From contig JAPLCB010000004.1 of the NCBI GenBank assembly GCA_026392455.1, positions 700,090 through 764,089 on the forward strand: a stretch of DNA of 64,000 nucleotides. Reading direction: 5' to 3'. A program made the position numbers and the translations under genes. This stretch comes from Propionibacteriales bacterium (lineage in GTDB: Bacteria; Actinomycetota; Actinomycetes; Propionibacteriales; Nocardioidaceae). Every line of letters begins with the position of its first letter. The first letter of the stretch is position 1. Below the pieces are notes generated by a model, which had not been told where the DNA came from, ran no database searches, and saw nothing but the letters and a program-made list of their open reading frames with translations. Of the stretch, positions 47,106-56,044 are shown in pieces.

Positions 47106-47591
47106 ATGAGCATCCTCGACGAACCCATCGCCCGGCTCGACGGCACTCCCGCCACCCTGCGCGACCTGACCTCCGGCAGGCCCGCGCTCCTGGTGAACGT
47201 GGCCAGCAAGTGCGGTCTGACCCCGCAGTACGGCGGCCTGGAGCGCCTTCAGGCGGCGTACGGGGACCGCTTCACCGTGGTCGGGTTCCCCTGCAACCAG
47301 TTCCTGGGCCAGGAACCGGGCAGCAGCTCGGAGATCGCCGAGTTCTGCTCCGCGACGTACGGGGTGACCTTCCCGCTGACCGAGAAGATCGAGGTCAACG
47401 GCGAGGACCGGCACCCGGTCTACCAGGAGCTGGTCGAGGCTCCGAACGAGAAGGGGGAGGCCGGCGACGTCGCGTGGAACTTCGAGAAGTTCCTCGTCAA
47501 CGCCGACGGTACCGTGGCGGCCCGCTTCAGCCCGACGGTCGAGCCCGAGGACCCGCAGGTGATCGCGGCGATCGAGTCCACCCTGTCCTGA
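47106..47591 (+). CDS. Glutathione peroxidase-family thiol peroxidase
   Basis: 161 residues. The peroxidatic cysteine is in NVASKCGLTPQYGGL, the glutamine in GFPCNQFLGQEPG and the tryptophan in VAWNFEKFLV. A second cysteine in GFPCNQF could resolve it through thioredoxin or mycothiol, since glutathione is not expected in this lineage. It probably protects against lipid or hydrogen peroxides. The start ATG 47106 is six bases after TAGACT (47094-47099). Confidence 0.93.
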   Translation: MSILDEPIARLDGTPATLRDLTSGRPALLVNVASKCGLTPQYGGLERLQAAYGDRFTVVGFPCNQFLGQEPGSSSEIAEFCSATYGVTFPLTEKIEVNGEDRHPVYQELVEAPNEKGEAGDVAWNFEKFLVNADGTVAARFSPTVEPEDPQVIAAIESTLS

Positions 47592-47615
47592 GCGCTCCAG
47601 AGCGATCCAGCACGG

Positions 47616-47650
47616 ACAGCGCCCCCGGGTCGGTGACCCGGGGGCGCTGT
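47616..47650. terminator. Strong bidirectional terminator
   Basis: A perfect 16-base-pair stem (ACAGCGCCCCCGGGTC with its complement) closes a three-base loop between the convergent peroxidase and TIG genes. TTCTC follows on the + strand. It is the strongest hairpin in the window. Confidence 0.88.
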
Positions 47651-47681
47651 TCTCGTGGAGCGTGAAGACCTACTGCGCCAC

Positions 47682-48779
47682 CTACTGGGCCAGGTAGGTG
47701 TAGGTGCTGGTCGGCGAGACCACGCTGGTCAGGCCACCGGTCACCGCCACCTTCACCACGACCGGACCCTCGAACGCGGACTGGGTCGTCGCCGGAAGGG
47801 TGCAGTTGATCACCGTTGCGGTCGGCGCCGGAGTGGTCAGCGGGCAGGCGACGCCACCGACGGTGACGACGTCGTTGGCGCCGGTCAACGAGAACCCGGA
47901 GCCGGTGATCGTGAGCTTGTTGCCACCAGCAGACGGGCCGGAGGTCGGGCTCACCGAGATCGACGACCCCGCGTAGGTGAAGTCGTGGGTCCCGGCCACG
48001 GCAGACGCGCCGCCCGCACCGTAGGCGAACGACTTGCTGACGCCGTTGTTGGTGATCTTCAGGACCGGAGCAGCGCTGGCCGCGTGGGCACCGAGAACAC
48101 CGGTGAAGTAGTTGCCGGCCGTTCCGTTGGTACCGACCAGGGTGACCGCCGTCAGCGGCGTGCCGCCGAGCGAAGCGGCCAGCGGCGTGGTCGTGCTGGT
48201 CGAGAACCCGGTCGCACCGGAGATCACCTTGACGACCGTTCCACCCTTGGTCGTGCCGGAGATGGCTGCGGTGGTCTGGTCGGCGTACGCCAGGCCGGCA
48301 CCGTTCAGGGTGACGACGGGACGAACCGTTGCGCTGGCGGTCGCGATCGTCGGCGCCGCGATGAACGACAGGGCCTGGCCGCCACCGGTGGCACCGGGGA
48401 CGCTCACGGCCGTGTTGCTCGCGATGTCGGTGATGGTGACGACCTTGCCCGCACCCACGGTGCAGGTGTTGTCGGTCTTGACCACCAAGGAGGTCGGGCT
48501 GACGACGATGTAGGACGGGGCGGTGCAACCGGCGACGGCAACGCCGGTGATGACGTCCTCGTCGAAGCCGGTACCGGTCACGGTGATGACCTGGTTGGCT
48601 GTCAGGGCGGTGACGAGGTGCGGTCCGACACCGGTGATGGTGACCAGGGTGCTGGTGGCAGCTTCGGCCTGGTTGGTGAACAGGAACGTGCTCGCGGCCA
48701 TGGCGGCCAGCGTCGTTCCGGTCGCGATCCGGCGACCGAGGCTCCGGCGCTTGTGCGTGGTGGTCCTGATGGAAACCAT
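47682..48779 (-). CDS. Secreted IPT/TIG-domain protein
   Basis: 365-residue exported protein. The signal peptide has a basic start, a hydrophobic core and a likely cut after TNQAEA (about residue 40). The mature part is rich in Thr, Ala, Gly and Val and carries IPT/TIG-like immunoglobulin folds (VITVTGTGFDED near the N-terminus; SVSPTSGPSAGGNKLTITGSGF near the C-terminus). Paired cysteines occur in each repeat. No anchor or sorting signal is visible. The start ATG 48779 has a perfect AGGAGG seven bases upstream and a long, palindrome-rich leader, unlike its neighbours. A surface or matrix role is inferred. Confidence 0.85.
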   Translation of the reverse strand: MVSIRTTTHKRRSLGRRIATGTTLAAMAASTFLFTNQAEAATSTLVTITGVGPHLVTALTANQVITVTGTGFDEDVITGVAVAGCTAPSYIVVSPTSLVVKTDNTCTVGAGKVVTITDIASNTAVSVPGATGGGQALSFIAAPTIATASATVRPVVTLNGAGLAYADQTTAAISGTTKGGTVVKVISGATGFSTSTTTPLAASLGGTPLTAVTLVGTNGTAGNYFTGVLGAHAASAAPVLKITNNGVSKSFAYGAGGASAVAGTHDFTYAGSSISVSPTSGPSAGGNKLTITGSGFSLTGANDVVTVGGVACPLTTPAPTATVINCTLPATTQSAFEGPVVVKVAVTGGLTSVVSPTSTYTYLAQ

Positions 48780-48882
48780 GGTTCTCCTCCTGAGTTTCCC
48801 CGTCCTCAAGAACGGGTGGTCGCTTCCGTGCGACGTGTTCGTTATCGGTCCGCGGTCCCCGCGCCCTGAGGCGTTCGTGCGG

Positions 48883-48934
48883 GGTCGGGACCTAGTCGGG
48901 CCCTAGGGCCCGGAAGGTCGGGACGGTCCCGACC
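48883..48934. promoter_or_regulatory. Cluster of perfect palindromes upstream of the TIG gene
   Basis: CGGGCCCTAGGGCCCG (48897-48912, 16 bases, perfect) and GGTCGGGAC-g-GTCCCGACC (48916-48934) lie about 120-155 bases before the TIG start. GGTCGGGAC occurs again directly at 48883-48891. They may be operators or a structured leader. Between 48780 and 48992 I see no gene. Confidence 0.5.
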
Positions 48935-48992
48935 GCATCGTGGACAGGTCGGGCAGCCCGAGCGTCCCGGCAGGAGCAGTCCGGTGCCCGAC

Positions 48993-49250
48993 CTACGGGA
49001 TGATCACCTTGAAGACATCCCCGCGGCGCATCGTCTCGACCGCCCGCTTGGCCCAGGCCCGGTCGAACTCCATGCCGCTGACCCGTTGGAGCCGGGTGTG
49101 CAGCCTGTCGATCGCGACCTCCACGTCCTCGTCCGCCGTGGACAGCACGATCTCGTTGACGATGTCGCTGACCTGGCGGCCGATCCGGGCGCGACGCTTG
49201 TCGTCGGCCGGGGAGCTGGCCTTGCTCTTGGAAACGGGCCTCTTCGGCAT
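48993..49250 (-). CDS. Small hypothetical basic protein
   Basis: 85 residues, lysine/arginine-rich at the N-terminus ([13 protein letters not shown]), then helical and mixed-charge ([18 protein letters not shown]). I do not recognise a family. The start ATG 49250 is uncertain, with GTG at 49265 also in frame and only a weak ribosome site. It reads away from tRNA-Leu toward the palindrome cluster. Confidence 0.5.
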   Translation of the reverse strand: MPKRPVSKSKASSPADDKRRARIGRQVSDIVNEIVLSTADEDVEVAIDRLHTRLQRVSGMEFDRAWAKRAVETMRRGDVFKVIIP

Positions 49251-49296
49251 GGGACTCACCTGCACGGTCGGGATCGGGAAGGGATCAAAACGAAAG

Positions 49297-49323
49297 AACC
49301 CCAGGCTACTGACCTGGGGTTTT
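49297..49323. terminator. Intrinsic terminator of tRNA-Leu
   Basis: AACCCCAGG pairs with CCTGGGGTT around a seven-base loop, with T-rich flanks on both sides (TTTT on the + strand; TTCTTTCGTTTTG on the - strand). It lies 15 bases beyond the tRNA 3' end and should end its transcript. It might also work in the other direction. Confidence 0.85.
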
Positions 49324-49335
49324 CCGAAGAACTCG

Positions 49336-49423
49336 TGGTGTCCGAGGGGGGACTTGAACCCCCACGTCCGTTAAAGGACACTAGCACCTCAAGCTAGCGC
49401 GTCTGCCATTCCGCCACTCGGAC
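49336..49423 (-). tRNA. tRNA-Leu (anticodon GAG)
   Basis: On the - strand the sequence folds into a class II tRNA: acceptor GTCCGAG/CTCGGAC, D arm with GGCGGAATGGCAGACGC, anticodon stem CTAGC/GCTAG with loop TTGAGGT (anticodon GAG, reading CUC), a variable arm and the T arm GGGGGTTCAAGTCCCCC. CCA is encoded (49336-49338). The length is 88 including CCA. Confidence 0.95.
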
Positions 49424-49498
49424 GAGCGGGCGCAACACTAGCAAAGGCAGGGCCCGTCCTCCGAATCGGGGGTGGCTGCCGCCCACTAGTCTCAGCGC

Positions 49499-51448
49499 AT
49501 GGATGTCGACCGTGCCCCGGCCAGCTGGCCCCGAGCAGAGATCTCCGAGACCCGGTTCCGGGTGTCCTACCCCCCGTTCGACGATCCCGACCTTCCGCAC
49601 GTCGAGGGGCTCCTGGTCGGCGCCGCCGAGGTGGACATCACCCCGCCCCCGGGCATGCCCAAGGCCGGGCACTCCAAGAACGCCCAGGACGGGGTCGGCT
49701 TCCGGACCAGGCTGAAGGCCCGCGTCGTCCACCTCCGTACCGGGACGTCCTCGGTCGTCCTGGTCGCACTCGACCTGCTGGCCGGCTCGGCCCTGGTTCA
49801 GCACGCCCTGGCCGACGCGGTCCGCGACCTCGACGTCCCGCTCCCGGGTATCTTCCTGGCCGCGACCCACACCCATGCCGGGCCGGGCCAGTACAGCGGC
49901 AGCGCGTTCTACAACGACTGGGCGTCCAACCGGCCGGGGTTCGACCCGGGTTACACCGCGTTCCTGGTCGGCCAGCTGGAGAGCGCGGTCCGGGAAGCCG
50001 TCACCGGTCGCCGGACCGGCTACGCCGCCATCGGCGCGACCGAGGTACGCGGCCTGACCCGGAACCGTTCGCTGGGCGCCTTCGTCCGCAACGAGGGTCT
50101 CGCCGACGTCCGGACCGAGGACCAGCGCAAGTACGTCGCCATCGACCCCCGGCTGCACCTGCTCCGCGTCGATGACCAGGACGGACCGTTGGCCAGCTTC
50201 ACCTGGTTCTCGATCCACGGCACCGGGATCAGCCACCACGACGCCGCCTACAACGCCGACGTGTGGGCCTACCTGAACGGCGAGCTCGCAGACCGCGTCG
50301 AGGAAGCCACCGGGACCCGCCCGATCAGTGCAGCAGCCGTCGCCTCGCACGGCGACATGACCCCGGCAGTCCGGCCCGGCATGCTCGTCTACCCCGAGGC
50401 CGAACGGATCGGCCGCGGGATCGGCGCCCACGCTGCCCGGCTGCACGACGAGCTCGGCGACGACCTCACCGGTGACTTCACCGTCCTGGCCGCCCTGCGC
50501 CAGCTCGACACCACCGAGGACCCGGTGGTCGACGGCATCAGCCTGGAGTCCCCGCGGATCGGCTGGGCCAAGACCGCCGGCGCCGCCGAGAACACCACGC
50601 CGTTGCTGCACCTCATCCCGCCCTTCAAGGCGGGCTGGGGACGTCGCACGCCGCGCGGTCCGCACGCGGAGAAGCGGATTGCCGGGACCGAGCGAGGTCA
50701 CGCCCGCCTGGTGGCCCGGCCGGAGGCGTTCCCGACCGTCCTACCGATCCATCTCCTCCAGCTCGGGACCGTGGCCGTCGTCGGCGTACCGTTCGAGACC
50801 ACCGTCGAGGCCGGGCGCCGGATCGGCGACGCTGCGCTGCAGTCCCCGCTCGAGGTCGAGACCGCCTTCGTGTCGTCGCTGGTCAACGACCACACCGACT
50901 ACCTGACGACCCGGGAGGAGTACGCCGCCCAGTACTACGAGGGGGCGTCGGTGCTCTTCGGACCGAACCAGCTGGCCTGGGTCGCGGGCCAGGCGCGCAA
51001 GCTTGCCGGCGACCTGGCCACGGGGACCGGCTCGACGCCACGGGCAAGGACCTTCGACTTCGGCGTCAAGCACTACCTCGCCCGTCCCACCGGCCTCGGG
51101 GCCACCCGGCTCCCGGGTGCCGTCCGGTTCGTCGAGGCCACCAGCACCGAGGACGCCTACTGGGAGCAGATCTGGACCGACGTGGCGCCCGGTGACCTGG
51201 TCTGGCACGAGCCCCTGGTCCGGGTCGACGTCCTGCGTGGGGACACCTGGGAACCGGCCGCCTACGACGGCCGCCGGGTCGACGACCAGGGGTGGCACCT
51301 CGGAGTCCTCTCCCTGGGCCGCAAGCACGGCCGGTACACCTACGTCGCACGCTGGTACGCCCCACCGCTGGGATCGCCGGACCAGCACCGCTTCGTCATG
51401 CTGGCCAACGGCCGGCAGCCGGAGATCGCCGGGCCCGCGTTCGACTGA
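49499..51448 (+). CDS. Neutral/alkaline ceramidase-like hydrolase
   Basis: 649 residues of the neutral ceramidase family, zinc amidases that cleave ceramide. Motifs are VGAAEVDITPPPG, ATHTHAGPGQYSG, FSIHGTGISHHDAAYNAD and VASHGDMTPAV. In that last motif a threonine replaces the expected nucleophile serine (GDxSP), and no signal peptide is visible, so the activity may be intracellular or altered. The C-terminal beta domain (about 520-649) is present. The start ATG 49499 follows TAGTCT (49487-49492) by six bases. Confidence 0.82.
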   Translation: MDVDRAPASWPRAEISETRFRVSYPPFDDPDLPHVEGLLVGAAEVDITPPPGMPKAGHSKNAQDGVGFRTRLKARVVHLRTGTSSVVLVALDLLAGSALVQHALADAVRDLDVPLPGIFLAATHTHAGPGQYSGSAFYNDWASNRPGFDPGYTAFLVGQLESAVREAVTGRRTGYAAIGATEVRGLTRNRSLGAFVRNEGLADVRTEDQRKYVAIDPRLHLLRVDDQDGPLASFTWFSIHGTGISHHDAAYNADVWAYLNGELADRVEEATGTRPISAAAVASHGDMTPAVRPGMLVYPEAERIGRGIGAHAARLHDELGDDLTGDFTVLAALRQLDTTEDPVVDGISLESPRIGWAKTAGAAENTTPLLHLIPPFKAGWGRRTPRGPHAEKRIAGTERGHARLVARPEAFPTVLPIHLLQLGTVAVVGVPFETTVEAGRRIGDAALQSPLEVETAFVSSLVNDHTDYLTTREEYAAQYYEGASVLFGPNQLAWVAGQARKLAGDLATGTGSTPRARTFDFGVKHYLARPTGLGATRLPGAVRFVEATSTEDAYWEQIWTDVAPGDLVWHEPLVRVDVLRGDTWEPAAYDGRRVDDQGWHLGVLSLGRKHGRYTYVARWYAPPLGSPDQHRFVMLANGRQPEIAGPAFD

Positions 51449-51509
51449 GCCGGCTCCGCTGCGGGCCCGGGGACGCGCGAGCTCCGGGACTGTCGTGCAG
51501 GATGGGGCC

Positions 51510-52844
51510 ATGAGCGCTCCCGATCCGTCCTACGACCCGGCCGCCGAAGTGGTCCGGCTGTGCAGCGACCTGATCCGGATCGACACCACCAACTACGGCG
51601 ACCAGCCGGGACCCGGAGAGCGCCTCGCCGCCGAGCACGTCGCCGGTCTCCTGGACGAGGTCGGGATCACCACCGAGATCTACGAGTCCGAGACCGGCCG
51701 CGCATCGGTGGTCGGTCGCTGGGGCGGCACCGTCGGAGACCCGGTGCTGCTGCACGGGCACCTCGACGTGGTGCCGGCCAACGCCGCCGACTGGAAGATC
51801 GACCCGTTCGCAGGCGAGGTCGACCAGGCCGACAACGGCGGGCTCTGCGTCTGGGGCCGCGGCGCGGTCGACATGAAGGACTTCGACGCGATGCTGCTGT
51901 CCAGCGTCCGGGCCCGGGCTCGCGCCGGCGTCGTCCCGGAGCGCCCGCTGGTCCTCTGCTTCACCGCCGACGAGGAGGCCGGTGGGGCCAATGGAGCCGG
52001 CTTCCTGGCCCGCGAGCACCGCGACCTGCTCGCCGACTGCACCGTCGCTGTCGGCGAGGTCGGCGGGTTCAGCACGACGGTCCGCGGTCGGCGGGTGTAC
52101 CTGATCGAGGCTGCCGAGAAGGGCATGGCCTGGGTCCGGCTGACGGCCCGGGGGACCGCAGGGCACGGCTCGATGCGGCAGCCGGACAACGCCGTCACCC
52201 GGTTGGCAGCCGCCGTGGCGCGGATCGGTCAGCACCAGTGGCCGGTCCGGCTCACCCCGACGATGGAGATCCTGCTCGCTTCGGTCGCCGAGCTCGTCGG
52301 CACCGAGGCCACCCCGGAGAACGCCGAGGCGCTGGTCGAGGAGTTCGGGCCGGCCGCACGGATGATCGGGGCCGTGATCCGAAACTCGGCGAACCCGACG
52401 ATGCTCGACGCCGGCTACAAGGTGAACGTGGTCCCGGGCGAAGCAACCGCTCGCATCGACGGCCGTTTCCTGCCCGGCTACGAGGACGAGTTCTGGGACA
52501 CCCTGGCTGCGCTGGCTGGCCCGGGCATCGAGATCACCAAGGACGTCCACATGGGCGCACTGGAGACGCCGTACGACGGTCAGGTGGTGCGGGCGATGAA
52601 CGCCGCCCTGCTGTCCGAGGACCCCGACGCCTTGGTGGCGCCGTACCTGATGAGCGGTGGTACGGACGCGAAGTACTGGTCGGAGATGGGGATGAAGTGT
52701 TTCGGGTTCGCCCCGCTGCGCCTTCCCGAGGAGCTCGACTTCACGGCCCTGTTCCACGGCGTCGACGAGCGGGTGCCGGTCGACTCCCTGGAGTTCGGGG
52801 CGCGGGTGTTCGACACGTTCCTCGGCAACCTCTCCGGGGACTGA
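51510..52844 (+). CDS. M20 family zinc peptidase/deacylase
   Basis: 444 residues. The metal-binding motifs are LLHGHLDVVPA, GRGAVDMKDFDA and TADEEAGG, with the dimerisation-domain histidine in TAGHGSMRQPDNA. The family hydrolyses dipeptides, N-acyl amino acids or carbamoyl compounds; the substrate is unknown. The start ATG 51510 lies six bases after CAGGAT (51498-51503), a -10 variant. It follows the ceramidase-like gene at 61 bases. Confidence 0.9.
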   Translation: MSAPDPSYDPAAEVVRLCSDLIRIDTTNYGDQPGPGERLAAEHVAGLLDEVGITTEIYESETGRASVVGRWGGTVGDPVLLHGHLDVVPANAADWKIDPFAGEVDQADNGGLCVWGRGAVDMKDFDAMLLSSVRARARAGVVPERPLVLCFTADEEAGGANGAGFLAREHRDLLADCTVAVGEVGGFSTTVRGRRVYLIEAAEKGMAWVRLTARGTAGHGSMRQPDNAVTRLAAAVARIGQHQWPVRLTPTMEILLASVAELVGTEATPENAEALVEEFGPAARMIGAVIRNSANPTMLDAGYKVNVVPGEATARIDGRFLPGYEDEFWDTLAALAGPGIEITKDVHMGALETPYDGQVVRAMNAALLSEDPDALVAPYLMSGGTDAKYWSEMGMKCFGFAPLRLPEELDFTALFHGVDERVPVDSLEFGARVFDTFLGNLSGD

Positions 52845-52860
52845 CGAGGGGCCGGGCTGC

Positions 52861-53106
52861 CTAGCTGGCGAACCAGTAGAGCTGTTGCTGCCGGATGATC
52901 TTGCGGCGCAGCACGACCCGGCGGGTGCCGTCAGGTCCGATCCGGACCCGGTCCAGCTCCCAGCCGCCCGACTCGGCCCGATCCACCAGCATCCTGGTGA
53001 CCAGCGAGCGGCTGAGCTCACGCGAGATGGTGAGCTGGTCGAACTCGTACTCCACCCCGGGTCGCAGAGCGCGGCGCTGGCGGCCACGGTCCCCGGCGGC
53101 GGTCAC
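52861..53106 (-). CDS. DUF5703 family small protein
   Basis: 81 residues. The family pattern EYEFDQLTISRELSR is followed by LVDRAESGGWELDRVRI and a basic tail VVLRRKIIRQQ. It resembles small actinobacterial proteins of unknown role. The start GTG 53106 overlaps the aldo/keto reductase stop as GTGA, so the two share a transcript. Confidence 0.8.
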   Translation of the reverse strand: MTAAGDRGRQRRALRPGVEYEFDQLTISRELSRSLVTRMLVDRAESGGWELDRVRIGPDGTRRVVLRRKIIRQQQLYWFAS

Positions 53107-54077
53107 TGCAGGCCTGTCGTCTCGGCAGGTTCGGTCGAGGAGACGTCGTCGAGGGCGGAGACGATCTCGGCCGGGAGCTCGCACTCCTCGACCAGCAGGG
53201 ACGCCCGCAGCTGCTCCGCAGTCCGGGCGCCGATGATCGGTGCCGTCACGCCGGGGCGGTCGCGGACCCACGCCAGGGCCACCTCCAACGGTGACCAGCC
53301 GAGCCCTTCACCGGCCCGGACCAGAGCCTCCACGATCCGGTGGCTGCGGTCGTGCAGGTGCTTGCCGACGAACGAGGAGAAGTGGGCCGAGGCGGCCCGG
53401 GAGTCGGCCGGCGTACCGGTGCGGTACTTGCCGGTCAGGACGCCGCGACCGAGCGGGGACCAGGGCAGGATCCCGAGCCCGAGGGCCTGGGCCGCGGGCA
53501 CGACGTCCTGCTCCACGCCCCGGCTGAGCAGGGAGTACTCCACCTGGTTCGACGCCAGCAGGGCCCGGCCCGGGACAGCGCGCTGCCAGGTCGCGGCCTG
53601 GGCGGACTGCCAGCCGTTGTAGTTCGAGACCCCGACGTAGCTCACCCGTCCCGAGCTGACGGCCTGGTCCAGTGCGGACAGGGTCTCCTCGAGCGGCGCG
53701 TCGTCGACCCAGGTGTGCACCTGCCACAGGTCCACGTGATCGACGCCGAGGCGCTTCAGGGACGCGTCCAGGTTGCTCAGCAGGTACCCCCGCGACGCGT
53801 TGGTCTCCCGCTCACCGCGCAGCCGTCCGATTCCGGCCTTGGTGGCCAGCACGATCTCGTCCCGTGGCACCACGTCGCCGAGGAGGCCGCCGATCACCCG
53901 CTCGGAGTCGCCGTTCGCGTACCCCGCGGCGGTGTCGAGCAAGGTGCCGCCGGCCTCGACGAAGGCAACCAGCTGGTCACGGGCCTCGTGCTCGTCGGTG
54001 TCACGACCCCACGTCATCGTGCCGAGACCGAGACGGGACACCTTGAGGCCGGTGCTTCCGAGGTACCGCTGCTGCAT
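53103..54077 (-). CDS. Aldo/keto reductase
   Basis: 324-residue NADPH-dependent (beta/alpha)8 oxidoreductase. The catalytic tetrad is visible as D-T-A-A-GYA (with the tyrosine), the lysine in VLATKAGIG and the histidine in WQVHTWVDD. The C-terminal cofactor site is APIIGARTAEQL. The substrate is unknown. The ATG start is at 54077. It is divergent from uppP across about 100 bases in which I recognise only the uppP promoter. Confidence 0.92.
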   Translation of the reverse strand: MQQRYLGSTGLKVSRLGLGTMTWGRDTDEHEARDQLVAFVEAGGTLLDTAAGYANGDSERVIGGLLGDVVPRDEIVLATKAGIGRLRGERETNASRGYLLSNLDASLKRLGVDHVDLWQVHTWVDDAPLEETLSALDQAVSSGRVSYVGVSNYNGWQSAQAATWQRAVPGRALLASNQVEYSLLSRGVEQDVVPAAQALGLGILPWSPLGRGVLTGKYRTGTPADSRAASAHFSSFVGKHLHDRSHRIVEALVRAGEGLGWSPLEVALAWVRDRPGVTAPIIGARTAEQLRASLLVEECELPAEIVSALDDVSSTEPAETTGLQ

Positions 54078-54176
54078 GGGCAGAAGATTGCCAGATCCCG
54101 CCCGCGGCCCGGAGTCGGCTCGCCGGACCGGGGCGGTCAGGTATCCGGCAGGTAGGTCCGCGTAAGGTCACCCCCT

Positions 54177-54998
54177 GTGAACTACTGGGACGCGATCATC
54201 CTGGGAATCGTCGAGGGACTCACCGAGTTCCTGCCCGTTTCCAGCACCGGACACCTGACGATCGCGGAGAAGATCCTCGGCCTTCCGATCGACGCCCCCG
54301 ACGTCACCGCCTTCACCGCCGTGATCCAGGTCGGCGCCATCGCGGCCGTGCTCGTCTACTTCTGGGCCGACATCTGGCGGATCGCCAAGGCCTGGACCGC
54401 AGGGGTGTTCAAGCCCGAGTACCGGGGCACCCTGGACCACCGGATGGGCTGGTACATCATCGTCGGCTCGCTGCCGATCGGGATCGTCGGCTTCGCGGCC
54501 CGGGACCTGATCTCCGGGGAGCTCCGTTCGCTCTGGGTGGTCGGCGCCGCCCTGATCGTCTGGAGCGGCGCGATGCTGCTGGCCGAGCGCCGCGGCAGCC
54601 AGGCCCGCGCCGAGGAGGAGATGACGCTGCGGGACGCCCTGGTGATGGGTGTCGTGCAGTGCCTGGCCCTGATCCCCGGTGTGTCCCGTTCCGGCGCCAG
54701 CATCTCCGCCGGCCTCTTCCAGGGCCTGAACCGGGTGACGGCCACGAAGATGTCGTTCTACCTCGGCATCCCGTCGCTGGTCGGTGCCGGCCTGTACGAG
54801 CTCAAGGACGTCGGCGGGATCGGAGCCGGGCCGACCATCGTCGGCACCCTGGTCTCGTTCGTGGTCGCCTACGCGTCGGTGGCCTGGCTGCTCAAGTTCG
54901 TCGCCGGCAACAGCATCGGCAAGTTCGTTCCCTACCGGGTGCTGCTCGGTTCGGTGATCCTGGTGCTGCTGGCCACCAACGTGATGTCGGCAACCTGA
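54177..54998 (+). CDS. uppP: Undecaprenyl-diphosphatase
   Basis: Membrane phosphatase recycling the C55 lipid carrier for peptidoglycan, 273 residues with about eight helices. The active-site motifs are EGLTEFLPVSSTGHL near the N-terminus and PGVSRSGASI in the middle. It can confer bacitracin tolerance in other bacteria. The GTG start at 54177 follows TAAGGT (54163-54168) by eight bases. It converges with corA at a 15-base gap. Confidence 0.95.
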   Translation: MNYWDAIILGIVEGLTEFLPVSSTGHLTIAEKILGLPIDAPDVTAFTAVIQVGAIAAVLVYFWADIWRIAKAWTAGVFKPEYRGTLDHRMGWYIIVGSLPIGIVGFAARDLISGELRSLWVVGAALIVWSGAMLLAERRGSQARAEEEMTLRDALVMGVVQCLALIPGVSRSGASISAGLFQGLNRVTATKMSFYLGIPSLVGAGLYELKDVGGIGAGPTIVGTLVSFVVAYASVAWLLKFVAGNSIGKFVPYRVLLGSVILVLLATNVMSAT

Positions 54999-55013
54999 CC
55001 TGGAGCAACCGGC

Positions 55014-55994
55014 CTAGAGCCAACCGGCCCGGCGCGCGATGATCCAGACCGCCAGGGAGCTGCCAGCCATCATCAGCAACGACATCGGGTAGCCGAGCAC
55101 CCAGCTCAGCTCCGGCATGTGGGTGAAGTTCATCCCGTAGATCCCGGCCACCAGCGTCGGCGCGGCGACCAGTCCGACGGCCGCCGAGATCTTCCTCATG
55201 TCGTCGTTCTGCTGGATGCTGATCTGGGCCAGGTGGGCGTCGAACGCAGCGGACAACAGCGACTCCAGGCCTTCCATCGTCTCCGCCACCCGGTTGAGGT
55301 GGTCGGCGACGTCGCGGAAGTACGGCGCTGCCTCGTGGTGGATCCCGCGGGAGACCCCGGCCGCGAACTTGTTCACCGGGTCCCGCAACGGCAGCACGGC
55401 CCGCCGCATCTCGGCGAGCTCACGCTTGAGGATGTAGATCCGCTCGGAGTCGTTCGTCCGTTTCGCGGCGAACACCGATGCCTCGATCTCGTCAACGTCG
55501 ATCACCAGCTCGTCGGCCACGGCCTCGTACGCGTCGACGACCTGGTCGCAGACCGCGTAGACCACTGCTGACGGGCCGTGCGCCAGGATGCTCTGCATCC
55601 CTTCCAGGGCGACCCGGGCCCGGTGCAGGCCCCCGCCGGTGCCGTGCCGGACGGTCACCACGAAGTTGTCGCCGATGAACATGTTGATCTCGCCGGTCTC
55701 GACCGCGTCGTCCTCGTCGACGTACCAGAGCGTCTTGAGGGTCAGGAAGAACGAGTCCTCGTACTGCTCCAGCTTCGGGCGCTGGTGGGCGGTGAGAGCG
55801 TCCTCGACAGCCAGCGGGTGCAGTCCGTACAGGTCTGCCACGGTCTGGAGCTCGTGCTGGGTCGGCTCGTGCAGGCCGACCCAGACGAAGTCGCCGTCGT
55901 CGGTGGCGCGAGAACGAACCCCGACCAGGTCCGAGGTGGCGGTGCCGCAGTCCACCCGGACGCCTTGCCGGTAGAGGGCGTTGTCGACGATCAC
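55014..55994 (-). CDS. corA: CorA-type magnesium/cobalt transporter
   Basis: 326 residues. A long cytoplasmic domain is followed by two C-terminal helices with the selectivity motif GIYGMNF. EQYEDSFFLTLKTLWY and ILKRELAEMRRAVLP are typical of the funnel domain. It moves Mg2+, Co2+ or Ni2+. The start is GTG 55994, seven bases after TAGCCT (56007-56002). It is divergent from the histidine phosphatase, whose -10 is only 24 bases away. Confidence 0.92.
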   Translation of the reverse strand: MIVDNALYRQGVRVDCGTATSDLVGVRSRATDDGDFVWVGLHEPTQHELQTVADLYGLHPLAVEDALTAHQRPKLEQYEDSFFLTLKTLWYVDEDDAVETGEINMFIGDNFVVTVRHGTGGGLHRARVALEGMQSILAHGPSAVVYAVCDQVVDAYEAVADELVIDVDEIEASVFAAKRTNDSERIYILKRELAEMRRAVLPLRDPVNKFAAGVSRGIHHEAAPYFRDVADHLNRVAETMEGLESLLSAAFDAHLAQISIQQNDDMRKISAAVGLVAAPTLVAGIYGMNFTHMPELSWVLGYPMSLLMMAGSSLAVWIIARRAGWL

Positions 55995-56044
55995 AAGGGT
56001 CAGGCTAGGCGGCTTCGGCGAGCAGGCTGAGTAGGCTCGGCGGC

